Of a DNA stretch of 64,000 bases, positions 36,321 to 45,900 are shown in pieces (the stretch's first letter is position 1; every line of letters starts with the position of its first letter). Source of the stretch: Bacteroidota bacterium. GTDB taxonomy: Bacteria > Bacteroidota > Bacteroidia > B-17B0 > Aurantibacillaceae. The notes below the pieces were generated by a model, which did not search any database, was not told the origin of the DNA, and saw nothing but the letters and a program-made list of their open reading frames with translations. A program made the position numbers and the translations under genes. The stretch lies in contig JADJDM010000017.1 in the NCBI GenBank assembly GCA_016702705.1, forward strand, positions 62,001 through 126,000, written 5' to 3'.

Positions 36321-38486
36321 ATGCTAAAAAAAGCACTTTTCATACTAGTTTTGTTTTCGCTAATGCGAACTCATATTGTTGCGCAAAGCGATAGTGTGAA
36401 AGCCACAACCAGTTCACAAAAAAAAGTTGAAGAAGAACCTACTCCTCCTGAGCTAGGAAATATATTTAAACCTACCATTGGCCTTGGCGTTGGTATGCTT
36501 TCATACTACGGCGATTTATATTCAAAACATGCTCAAGCATTTACAACTTCTCGTGTAGGCTATGAAATAATGTTATCTCAACCTTTATCAAAATCTTTTC
36601 ATCTTAATTTTTATGGTTTATTCGGAAAGCTTGGTGCTAACGAACAATTAGGCATACGAAACGAAAACTTTCAATCAGAAATTAGAATGGGCGGGATTCA
36701 TTTGATGTATGACTTCTCCAATTTTATTCCAGAACATCACAAATTTAGACCATGGATTTCAACTGGTATTGAAGGTTTTGAGTTTCTTTCAAAAACAGAC
36801 TTAAGAGATAAAGCGGGGCAAAAATATCATTATTGGGCAGATGGTTCAATAAAAAACTTAGCAGAAACAGATCCATTAGCTCCAACTGCAATAAACCTTG
36901 TTCGTGATTACACTTACGAAACTGATATTAGAGAACTCAACGCAGATGGATTTGGGAAATACCCAGAAAGATCATGGGCGGTTCCAATTGGAGTAGGTTT
37001 TATGTTAGATATTAATGAACGTGCAAAATTTAAAATTGGTACAACCTTTCATCTTACATTTACAGATTATATTGATGGTGTAACTAATGTAAGCACAGGA
37101 AATAGAATTGGCAACAAGGCGAAGGATAATTTTATTATGACCTCTTTCTCATTACACTATGACTTAGTTGTAAAAAGCAATGCTGATACAATGCCCGATG
37201 GTTATTATGACGGTATTGATTACCTAGTGCTTGATGATGAAGATGAGGATGGCGATGGTGTAACAGATTTTAAAGATGATTGCCACAAAACTCCAAAAAC
37301 AGCAAAGGTTGATAAAAAGGGTTGCCCAGTTGATGAGGACAAAGATATGATTGCTGATTATTATGATGAAGAATTGCCAACTCCTGCGAGTATGATTGCA
37401 AACGGTGTAGGTATTGGTATTACAGATGAAATGGCTCAGTTATGGTATGATACCTATTACGACTCAACAGGAATTTTTGCAAAAATAGTAGACCTTGATT
37501 CAACAAAAAACAAAGGATCTAATAGCGTTAATCCGAATAATCTTAGAAAAGAATATACTGTTGAACTCGCTAAATTTACAGGCGGTGTTCCTAGTGATAT
37601 AATGGCTTACCTATTAAGTATAGGTGATGTTAGATCTACTCATTTTGGAGACACAACTGTTGTTTACACTGCGGGTAGCTATGAAGATATAAAAATGGCA
37701 ATTCAACGTAAAGATGAATTTATTTCGGAAGGCGTAAAGGATGCAAAAGTTGGTTATTTCCGTGGAGGAAAATATTATTCGATGGACAATAGTGCCGATG
37801 CAATTAACAAAGAAATTGCTGTTTCTGATTCTGTAATGGCAGTAAAAGGCACAAATGGAATCATCAAAAATCCAGCTGATTCAAAAGGTATTGTATATCG
37901 TGTTCAATTGGGTGCATACAAAAGTCCACTATCCGAATCTTTATTTAAACACGTAGGAAAAGTAATCGAATTAAAAACAGATGATGGATATTATAAATAT
38001 GTTACTGAAGCTTATCCAACATTAGAACGTGCTATGATTGCTAAAGCGGAAATTACTTTAGAGGGTTACAGTGATGCCTTCGTATCCGCATACAAAGATG
38101 GCAAGCGAATTTCTTTGAAAGAAGCAGGTGCTACCTTTGAAGATAGTAAAGACGGGGCAAATGAGGTGTTAGATGAAAACAAAAACAAAGCAGGCGCATT
38201 AGACAAATCATTAGTTGTGTTTAAAATTCAAGTTGGTTCATTAAAGAAAGCAAATGATGCAAGTTTTGAAGAACGTATTAAAGATCTAAAAGACGTGCAG
38301 AAAATGTCGACGACAACAGGACTTGTACGATATACTACGGGAGAATATAAAGACTACAATTCAGCGGTAAGTGGTAAAGCAGCATTAGCAGAAAAAGGAT
38401 TTAATGATGTTTTTGTTATTGCAACATTTAAAGGTGAAATAATTTCTATTCAAGAGGCATTGGAAATATTGGGTGGGCAAAAATAA
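36321..38486 (+). CDS. Outer-membrane protein with thrombospondin type 3 repeats and three SPOR-like modules
   Basis: The start is the ATG at 36321 (MLKKALFILVLFSL), cleavage near VAQS; an upstream TTG at 36312 is in frame but adds nothing. An N-terminal barrel (about 45-290) parallels the first gene of the operon (KFRPWISTG, YHYWADGS). Residues about 302-350 hold thrombospondin type 3 repeats (DDEDEDGDGVTDF, CPVDEDKDMIADYYD). Three SPOR-like modules follow: KEYTVELAKFTGG, IVYRVQLGAYKSP and VFKIQVGSLKKA, each with a later S/A-F-V-x-A-Y/T-K-x-G-x-x-I/S core. It probably links outer membrane to peptidoglycan. Confidence 0.85.
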   Translation: MLKKALFILVLFSLMRTHIVAQSDSVKATTSSQKKVEEEPTPPELGNIFKPTIGLGVGMLSYYGDLYSKHAQAFTTSRVGYEIMLSQPLSKSFHLNFYGLFGKLGANEQLGIRNENFQSEIRMGGIHLMYDFSNFIPEHHKFRPWISTGIEGFEFLSKTDLRDKAGQKYHYWADGSIKNLAETDPLAPTAINLVRDYTYETDIRELNADGFGKYPERSWAVPIGVGFMLDINERAKFKIGTTFHLTFTDYIDGVTNVSTGNRIGNKAKDNFIMTSFSLHYDLVVKSNADTMPDGYYDGIDYLVLDDEDEDGDGVTDFKDDCHKTPKTAKVDKKGCPVDEDKDMIADYYDEELPTPASMIANGVGIGITDEMAQLWYDTYYDSTGIFAKIVDLDSTKNKGSNSVNPNNLRKEYTVELAKFTGGVPSDIMAYLLSIGDVRSTHFGDTTVVYTAGSYEDIKMAIQRKDEFISEGVKDAKVGYFRGGKYYSMDNSADAINKEIAVSDSVMAVKGTNGIIKNPADSKGIVYRVQLGAYKSPLSESLFKHVGKVIELKTDDGYYKYVTEAYPTLERAMIAKAEITLEGYSDAFVSAYKDGKRISLKEAGATFEDSKDGANEVLDENKNKAGALDKSLVVFKIQVGSLKKANDASFEERIKDLKDVQKMSTTTGLVRYTTGEYKDYNSAVSGKAALAEKGFNDVFVIATFKGEIISIQEALEILGGQK

Positions 38487-38508
38487 ATGCTTTACAAATG
38501 TTTCATTT

Positions 38509-39225
38509 TTACAAAACTTCCTTCAACTGCATAAATACAATAAATTCTTTTATTTTTCTTTGTGAAACTGGTATTTCCAAACCATTCAACAAAACCAATT
38601 TTCCACTTCTTCCCTTTTCGAATCTTTTAATTTTATTAGTATTAATAATATAAGAATGATGAGTTCTAAAAAATATTTTAGACAAAAGTATCTTTTCATA
38701 CTCGCCAATATTTTTTGAAGAAAGAATTTTTTTGTTTTCGCAAATAACACTTGTATACGTTCCATCTGCTTCAAAACAAATTATTTCATTTTCATTTATA
38801 TACTCAGCTCCAATAGAGGTGTGAATGACCAAAATATTTTCTTTGTTTATTAAAACTACCTTTTCTTTGATTTTACCGAGCGCTCTGTTAACTCCCGAAA
38901 TAAATTCATCAACTTTAATAGGTTTCAAAATATAATCCACAGCATCTTGTTTTATAGCTGAAATTGCATGTTGATTGTAGGCCGTAATAAAAATAAGCTC
39001 AAAATCAATTGTCTTTACTTCAGCTAAAACATCAAAACCAGTTCCTCCAATTAATTGTATGTCGAGGAAAACCAATTGAGGATTATGCTTTTTAATTGCT
39101 TCTATAGCATCATTAACAGATGCTGCGGCGGCTACAATTTCTATCTCTTCAAAATTTTCAAACAAATATTTTTTTAAAAGCTCCTGCCCGAAAAATTCAT
39201 CTTCAACTATTATCGCTTGTATCAT
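38509..39225 (-). CDS. LytTR-family response regulator
   Basis: Receiver domain (1-120) with phospho-acceptor Asp in LVFLDIQLIGG (about residue 54), acidic pair VEDEFFG and Lys in YILKPI. The C-terminal LytTR DNA-binding domain (about 135-235) has FFRTHHSYIINTNKIKRF and GLEIPVSQRKIK. It overlaps the kinase gene by 23 bases and is read after it, so both form one unit. It is convergent with the envelope operon, 22 bases away. Confidence 0.95.
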   Translation of the reverse strand: MIQAIIVEDEFFGQELLKKYLFENFEEIEIVAAAASVNDAIEAIKKHNPQLVFLDIQLIGGTGFDVLAEVKTIDFELIFITAYNQHAISAIKQDAVDYILKPIKVDEFISGVNRALGKIKEKVVLINKENILVIHTSIGAEYINENEIICFEADGTYTSVICENKKILSSKNIGEYEKILLSKIFFRTHHSYIINTNKIKRFEKGRSGKLVLLNGLEIPVSQRKIKEFIVFMQLKEVL

Positions 39226-42145
39226 CTATTTCTTCAATATTAATAATTACTTGAGTTCCTAATGAATTATTACTTGCATCTTTCTTGTCAATTATTTTCA
39301 CACTGATGTTTTTTCCAAAAGTATCCTTCTTTATTGCTATTCGTTCTAATACGTTAGAGATTCCTTTTGATTCGTGCTCAGGTGAATTAGTTTGAATGTT
39401 TTTCGCATTCTCTCTTCCAATTCCATCATCATCAATAATGCAAATCATTCCATTTTCGCTGCTTGTAAACTCAATTAGCAATCTATTTTTTTTCTCTGAC
39501 TGTGAAAATCCATGCTTGATTGCATTTTCTACAAATGGCTGTATTATAAATGTTGGAATGAGTTTGTTCCTTAAATCATCCGAAGCGATTATTGTGTAAG
39601 AAAAACGATTGTTTAGTCTGATTCTTTCCAATTCAACATACGAAGTAAACATTTCCATTTCATCTTGAATAGCAATAAACTTCTCGCTACTATATATCAT
39701 AACACGTCGTAGCAAAAAAGAGAAATTATCAATGAACTGATCAGCTTTGGAAATATCTCCGATACTCAAGAAATACTTTAAACTATTTAGCGAATTAAAA
39801 ATAAAATGCGGGTTCATCTGAGCGAGTAATACATTTAACTCCAACTCTGCAATTCTCCGTTTTATTCTTTCCCTTTCAGCATGCTTTTTTCTTGCGCTCT
39901 TTGTTTGATAAAGAGTTATCATAAAAACCATAGAAGATATTACCAAAACAAACAGTACCTTAATTAAAAAGATTTCATAAAAATAGGGTTCTATTTCAAA
40001 TTGATAAGTTGCCACGGTTGGTTCCTTATCATTAAAGGCATCTATTGCCCTTACCGAAAAAACATAATTTCCAGGAGGCAACATTTTGAAATTAATAGTT
40101 GCCGACTTTTGCAAAGGACTCCAATTACTAGCCTCTCCATCAACTCCTAATTTGTATTGATAATATATATTGTTCTTTTCCGAAAAATCAGGGCTCGAAA
40201 AATAAAACTGAATTGAAAACGTTTCTCTTTTAAAAACATGATCATCATTAACAACTAAGGTATCGTTCAATATTACTCTATTGATTAACGGTTTAAGTTT
40301 TTTAAAAATAGGTTCCTCGGGAGCTACAATCACAATACCTTCAAGTGTTGGAAAATAAAAATGATTATACGTTGTTTTCAAATAATTATTTTGAAATCCT
40401 CCGTTAAACTCAGTGTTATAAATACCCGATTTTTCGCCATAATAAAACGGAACCAAATATTCCAGTTTACCATAATAAAACTCATTTAAATCCTTTTTAC
40501 TTATTCGCCACAAACCATGATTTGATGTTATGAAAAAATAACCAAAATCATCATTCGCCAAACAGAAAACATCTTTATCAAGCTTTGCATTTTTTAAACT
40601 ATTAATGCTTGTTAGGTCTCCATTAAAATAACAATATAAACCTCCTCCATAAGTCCCTATCCAAAGTTTACCTTCCTCATCTTCATAAAAACTTCTCACC
40701 TCTTTGGCCTTTATTCCATCCTTTACGCCCAGTTTTTTTACCATTGAAAATTTCGAATCAATTACAAACACACCATCACTTCCGCCTAAACAAATATTCC
40801 CGTTTTTCAACTCGTAAAAAGTGATTATTTCATTCGATATTTTTCCAGTTAAAACAGGTTTAATAGTACTAAAGTTGTTCCCAACTGCAATTCCATTCCC
40901 TGTGCCAATCCATATATTCCCTCTAGAATCTTGAAAAGATGCATGGACATAATTATTTGGAAGCTGCCGAGTTCCTTTAATTTCTCCTATTAACTCACCG
41001 TTTCTTATTAATTTTATTCCTTCCCCCCAAGTGCCTGCAACTAAAGTGCCTTCAATTTCTGATAATGAAGCGTATGAATGTTTAGTGTTTGAATAAGTCA
41101 AAACCGTATCAATTCCAATTTTATATATATCACAACAATTCCCACCAACTAAAGCTTCTCCTTCCTGATTTCTTATAATTGAATTTAATGACACATTTTC
41201 TTTAAAACCCTGTTCGGAAATAAAACTATAACAAGTTTTAAATTCCAATTCCAACATCCCCTTTTCGCCAGTGCCTATAAAAAGACAATTACTTTTTTTG
41301 TTAAAATAAGCAGATTGAATAAATTGAGAGGGTAATGCACTCTTTTTTGAGTATTTATCAATATACCCATCATAAATTTGATACAACCCATTTGAAGTTG
41401 CCACAAAACACTCAACACTATCTATGAAATCTATATCTTCACACGACTGCCCCGCTTCGATTGAAATTACTTTTAAAATTGAATCGTTCTTGCTTTCCTT
41501 AAACACACTGTTTCCAGAAATAAAATATAGTTCATTAGAAAAAGGGTTTTTTTGAATATCATAAACTCCAGAATCTAAAATTTTTTTAACCAACTTAGTT
41601 TTTACATCAATCAAGTAAAGCGAACTGCTAGAACCCACATAAATTAAATTAGAGTTAACATAAATACTTGCAGCGCCAATAATGTTCGCATGCAGTAGTT
41701 CAACTGTTTTTTTATAATCCAAGTCTGTCCTATAAATACCTCCACTTTTAGAAACTGAATAAATATAATCATCGCTAATAGTGTGTGCAATATCATCTCC
41801 AATTTTTTCCAAATTCGGATAAAGCTCATGAAATCCCCCGCTTAATTCTTGACCAAATAATTTATTGTACTTCTCATTCCAAAAAATTTTACGATAAATA
41901 TTATTTTTATAAGATTCGTCTTCAATAAAAGTTGTAAACTCGATGCCATTGTATTCAACTATGCCATTTGCAGTAGCAACAATTAAATTTCCGTTTCCTT
42001 TTTCAACTATATCTAGCACCTGGCTTTGCGGTAGTCCTTGCTGTTTACTGTACTGTGTTATTGTAAAAGGAATTCTGAAATCCAAACTACCTGTGATCAA
42101 TTGCCCGCCTATTTGGGCAGCTCCTGTATAATTGAGGAGAAACAA
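39203..42145 (-). CDS. LytS-type sensor histidine kinase with two-component propeller and Y_Y_Y domain
   Basis: Periplasmic part: about 10-14 Reg_prop propeller repeats (for example GNIWIGTGNGIAV, KLWIGTYGGGLYC), then a Y_Y_Y domain (LGVDGEASNWSPL, YVFSVRAIDAFND). One transmembrane helix (about 715-737) precedes the kinase core: AQMNPHFIFNSLNSLKYF (phospho-His) and IQPFVENAIKHGF, DDDGIGREN (ATP site). It signals to the LytTR regulator. The start is unclear: the best available start here is TTG at 42145, which leaves a very short leader; extending in frame to an ATC near 42172 would give a proper signal peptide ending TGAAQ. No ATG exists before the in-frame stop. -7 element TACATTTG at 42189-42196. 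Confidence 0.9.
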   Translation of the reverse strand: MFLLNYTGAAQIGGQLITGSLDFRIPFTITQYSKQQGLPQSQVLDIVEKGNGNLIVATANGIVEYNGIEFTTFIEDESYKNNIYRKIFWNEKYNKLFGQELSGGFHELYPNLEKIGDDIAHTISDDYIYSVSKSGGIYRTDLDYKKTVELLHANIIGAASIYVNSNLIYVGSSSSLYLIDVKTKLVKKILDSGVYDIQKNPFSNELYFISGNSVFKESKNDSILKVISIEAGQSCEDIDFIDSVECFVATSNGLYQIYDGYIDKYSKKSALPSQFIQSAYFNKKSNCLFIGTGEKGMLELEFKTCYSFISEQGFKENVSLNSIIRNQEGEALVGGNCCDIYKIGIDTVLTYSNTKHSYASLSEIEGTLVAGTWGEGIKLIRNGELIGEIKGTRQLPNNYVHASFQDSRGNIWIGTGNGIAVGNNFSTIKPVLTGKISNEIITFYELKNGNICLGGSDGVFVIDSKFSMVKKLGVKDGIKAKEVRSFYEDEEGKLWIGTYGGGLYCYFNGDLTSINSLKNAKLDKDVFCLANDDFGYFFITSNHGLWRISKKDLNEFYYGKLEYLVPFYYGEKSGIYNTEFNGGFQNNYLKTTYNHFYFPTLEGIVIVAPEEPIFKKLKPLINRVILNDTLVVNDDHVFKRETFSIQFYFSSPDFSEKNNIYYQYKLGVDGEASNWSPLQKSATINFKMLPPGNYVFSVRAIDAFNDKEPTVATYQFEIEPYFYEIFLIKVLFVLVISSMVFMITLYQTKSARKKHAERERIKRRIAELELNVLLAQMNPHFIFNSLNSLKYFLSIGDISKADQFIDNFSFLLRRVMIYSSEKFIAIQDEMEMFTSYVELERIRLNNRFSYTIIASDDLRNKLIPTFIIQPFVENAIKHGFSQSEKKNRLLIEFTSSENGMICIIDDDGIGRENAKNIQTNSPEHESKGISNVLERIAIKKDTFGKNISVKIIDKKDASNNSLGTQVIINIEEIDDTSDNS

Positions 42146-42188
42146 AAAGAATATGCCGCTAAAGATTTTGATGAGCTAAGTATTTCTA

Positions 42189-42196
42189 CAAATGTA
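42189..42196 (-). promoter_or_regulatory. -7 promoter element of the kinase-regulator operon
   Basis: TACATTTG on the minus strand, a perfect match, ending 44 bases before the TTG at 42145 and 17 bases before the ATC near 42172. Confidence 0.45.
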
Positions 42197-42572
42197 AAAC
42201 ATTGTTTTTGTTTATAAGATATTATTCAAATAACTAGCAGGCTGAACTAATATATACTTTTAATTACTATAAGCATCACAAATCCTTTCCACATAAAGAA
42301 AATAGATCATGACTGTAAACAGTTATTAATTTTATTGGCTTCAACGTGTACTTTTGTTTAATAATTGAAATAGAAAATGAATTGGGAGCAAAATAGGTGA
42401 CGAAACGATGTTTTTTTTCGACAAAACTAAAGTCTTAATTGTCAATTATTTAAGCTGAATTTAACGAGGGTTAACTCAGTTGTTGGTTTTTTTAACTCGC
42501 GAGTTAAATGAATTGATGAATAGAATAGTATAGTTATAATTTCGTGTTCACATTTTTGAAAAACAAGGTCCC
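42197..42572. other. Intergenic control region of the adhesin operon
   Basis: About 375 AT-rich bases between divergent genes without a reading frame. It contains an 18-base perfect palindrome (42492-42509) and a nearby partial copy (AACGAGGGTTAACTC at about 42462-42476). No tRNA or obvious riboswitch seen. Confidence 0.5.
42492..42509. promoter_or_regulatory. 18-base palindrome TTTAACTCGCGAGTTAAA, possible operator
   Basis: Perfect dyad upstream of the adhesin operon, 63 bases before the first ATG. CGCG at the centre is rare in this sequence. A half-site, GTTAACTC, occurs about 20 bases upstream. Confidence 0.5.
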
Positions 42573-42947
42573 ATGAAAAAAAACATTGCCATTATTACGA
42601 TAGCTTTTTTAAGCTTGTTTTATTCCCAAAACTTAACTTCGGCAAAATTAGAGTCGAAGGTAAATACCCAGTTGCTATATTTAATAGAGGATGAAATAAC
42701 ACTAAAACTTGGTGATAACTACGGGACAAAAGTGGTACTTGTTTCATTTAATGGCATTGACGACTATATAGGTGAATTAACAATTACAGATAAAAACAAC
42801 AGGGTAGTTCAATATGTTGAAGTATTTGAAATAGTAAGTTCCCCTAATCATTCGACAATCAACGTTTCTGAGTTTGCAAGTGGCGAATATACTTTTGTTT
42901 TAAAGACAAAAATTCGTTCATACTCTTCAAAAATTACCATCCAATAA
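42573..42947 (+). CDS. Small secreted protein heading the adhesin operon
   Basis: A 124-residue protein with signal peptide (MKKNIAIITIAFLSLFYSQ). The mature part has one beta-sandwich-like domain (GELTITDKNNRVVQYVEVFE, SEFASGEYTFVLKTKI) resembling the type A T9SS C-terminal domain alone, without a cargo. It precedes the giant adhesin gene by 18 bases, on the same strand. Function unknown; a stand-alone sorting-type domain could be an accessory to export. Confidence 0.7.
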   Translation: MKKNIAIITIAFLSLFYSQNLTSAKLESKVNTQLLYLIEDEITLKLGDNYGTKVVLVSFNGIDDYIGELTITDKNNRVVQYVEVFEIVSSPNHSTINVSEFASGEYTFVLKTKIRSYSSKITIQ

Positions 42948-42965
42948 ATATTATAATAATACCTT

Positions 42966-45900
42966 ATGAAAAAGTTCTATTTAGCTTTCTTATTATTTGT
43001 TTGTGCTTCGATTGGCTTTGCCCAAGTAATTACACCATTTACCATTCGTTATCAAACCACGCAAAAAGGTGGGATCAGATACATTTCGAATACTGCAGTT
43101 AGTTGCAACGGTGGTGGTGGCTGTAACACAGCAAGGGCCGAAAACCCGCCAGCAGGTACTGGCACTGACAATGGATTTACCGCAGCTTACGTAGATATCG
43201 ACGGAGATGGAACAACATTTCAGTCTTCTTCAGACAGTCTTGATCTTGCAACGTGCAGCGAAGTTTTATGGGCAGGTTTGTATTGGGGAGCAGAAAATCG
43301 AAGTGGGGGGTCTAACTACGCAACCCGTAATCAATGTAGAATTAAGGTTAATAGCGGCACATATACCAATTTAACTGCTGATGCATTTCAAGATAATACA
43401 GTTGGATTTAATACATATCATTGTTTTAAAGATATAACCACTCTGGTTCAAGGTGCAGGAATTAAGTCGCGTTTTACTGTAGCCAATGTAGCGGCTCGTG
43501 TTGGTGGAACAAATAGGTTTGGGGGGTGGTCAATTGTTGTTGTGTATAAAAACGACTTGCAACCAATGCGAAACCTTACTGTGTTCAATGGCTTATCAAA
43601 TGTTTCTGGAGGTAATCCTACTACGGATGTAACTGTAAGTGGTTTTTTAACTCCTTTATCTGGACCAATAACTTTTGAAATTGGAAATATCACTTACGAT
43701 GGAGATAGAAGTTCAACAGGTGATCAATTACGGTTCAATGGTGGTAGTGGTTTCGTTAATATTTCAGATGCTGACAACAATACAAATGATATTTTTAATA
43801 GTACCTTATGTTACAACGGTGTAGCGAAAACTGCTCCATTCATCAATCCTGGATATTTAAACACCTTGGGATACGATGCTGATATTTTTATCCCAAACAA
43901 TGTCGCGAAAAATTATATTGGCAACAGCGCAACATCTGCTACTTTGCGTTTAACCACGGGTGGTGAAACTTTTCTTACACAAGTGGTTTCGATGGCAATT
44001 GATGTTTATGAACCGGATTTAAGAGCCGCAGTAACCGTTTCGGATTTAAATGGCGGAGCAGTGCAGCCAGGAGATATTTTAGAATACACCATTATCGCAA
44101 AAAACATTGGATCTGATCCTTCTGTAAATACTTTTGTAACTGATACGTTAGAAAGTAATGCAATTTACGTTCCTGGCTCTTTACAAATTACTTCAGGACC
44201 TAATTTAGGCGTAAAAACGGATGCTTTAGCAGATGACCAAGGAGAATATGACGCAGCAACAAGAACTATTAAAGTTAGAATTGGTACTGGGGCAAATGGC
44301 GTTACTGGTGGGCAAGTGAACAACTCTCCTAGCGGTATAGATAGTACTCAAATAAAATTCAGAGTAACCGCAACAACAGATTGCGTATACTTATTGTGCG
44401 ACAATATCATTAATAATAGAGCATACATTTTTGGAACAGGTAATGTTTCTGGAAACACATTTAGCAATGGTTCTAACCCAGGAATATTTGATGCTTTTGG
44501 TTGTCCAATTCCTGGAACTACTGCAACACCTATAAATGCAGCTACATGCGCTGCACCTTCTGCTTCTAGCAACTCCCCTGTTTGCGAAGGCTCAATAATA
44601 AATTTAAGCACTGTCACTTCTAGCTCGGCTACTTATGCGTGGACTGGGCCAAATGGATTTACTTCAAGTGTTCAAAATCCAAGCATTGCAAGTTCAACAA
44701 CTGCTGCTGCTGGTACTTATACTTGTGTAATTAATATACCAGGAATAACATGTTCATTTACAGTTACAACAACTGTTGCTGTAACGGCAAGACCAGCTAC
44801 TCCTACTGCAACGGTTAATACTCCCGTGTGTACTGGTGGAACTATTAATTTAAGCACAGCTGCCGTTGCAGGTTCAACTTATTCTTGGACAGGCCCAAAT
44901 AGTTTTACTTCAACTTCTCAAAACCCTAGTATAACAAATGCAACTACTGCAATGGCTGGTACATATAGTGTAACAGTTACAAATACAGCCTCGGGTTGTA
45001 CAAGTATTGCAGGAGCAAGTGCTACCTTAGTTGTAAACACAACGCCAACTGCACCAACCGCAGGAAGTAATACTCCGGTTTGTACAAGCAACACAATTAA
45101 CTTAACATCAAATACAATTGCAGGTGCAACATACTCTTGGACTGGACCTTCTGCTTTTGCTTCTGCTTTAGAAGATCCAACTCGTGGACCAGCTACTGCT
45201 GTTATGGCTGGTACATATTCTGTTACTGCTACCGTTTCAGGTTGTACTTCTGCTTTTGGAACAACTGCTGTTGTTGTAAACACCACACCAACTGCACCAA
45301 CCGCAGGAAGTAATTCTCCTGTATGTACTGGTAATACAATTAACTTAACATCAAATACAATTGCAGGTGCTACTTATGCTTGGACTGGACCTTCTGCTTT
45401 TGCTTCTGCTTTAGAAGATCCAACTCGTGGGCCAGCTACTGCTGTTATGGCTGGTACATATTCTGTTACTGCTACTGTTTCAGGTTGTACTTCTGCTTTT
45501 GGAACAACTGCTGTTGTTGTAAACACAACACCAACTGCACCAACCGCAGGAAGTAATACTCCGGTTTGTACAAGCAACACAATTAACTTAACATCAAATA
45601 CAATTGCAGGTGCAACATACTCTTGGACTGGACCTTCTGCTTTTGCTTCTGCTTTAGAAGATCCAACTCGTGGACCAGCTACTGCTGTTATGGCTGGTAC
45701 ATATTCTGTTACTGCTACCGTTTCAGGTTGTACTTCTGCTTTTGGAACAACTGCTGTTGTTGTAAACACCACACCAACTGCACCAACCGCAGGAAGTAAT
45801 TCTCCTGTATGTACTGGTAATACAATTAACTTAACATCAAATACAATTGCAGGTGCTACTTATGCTTGGACTGGACCTTCTGCTTTTGCTTCTGCTTTAG

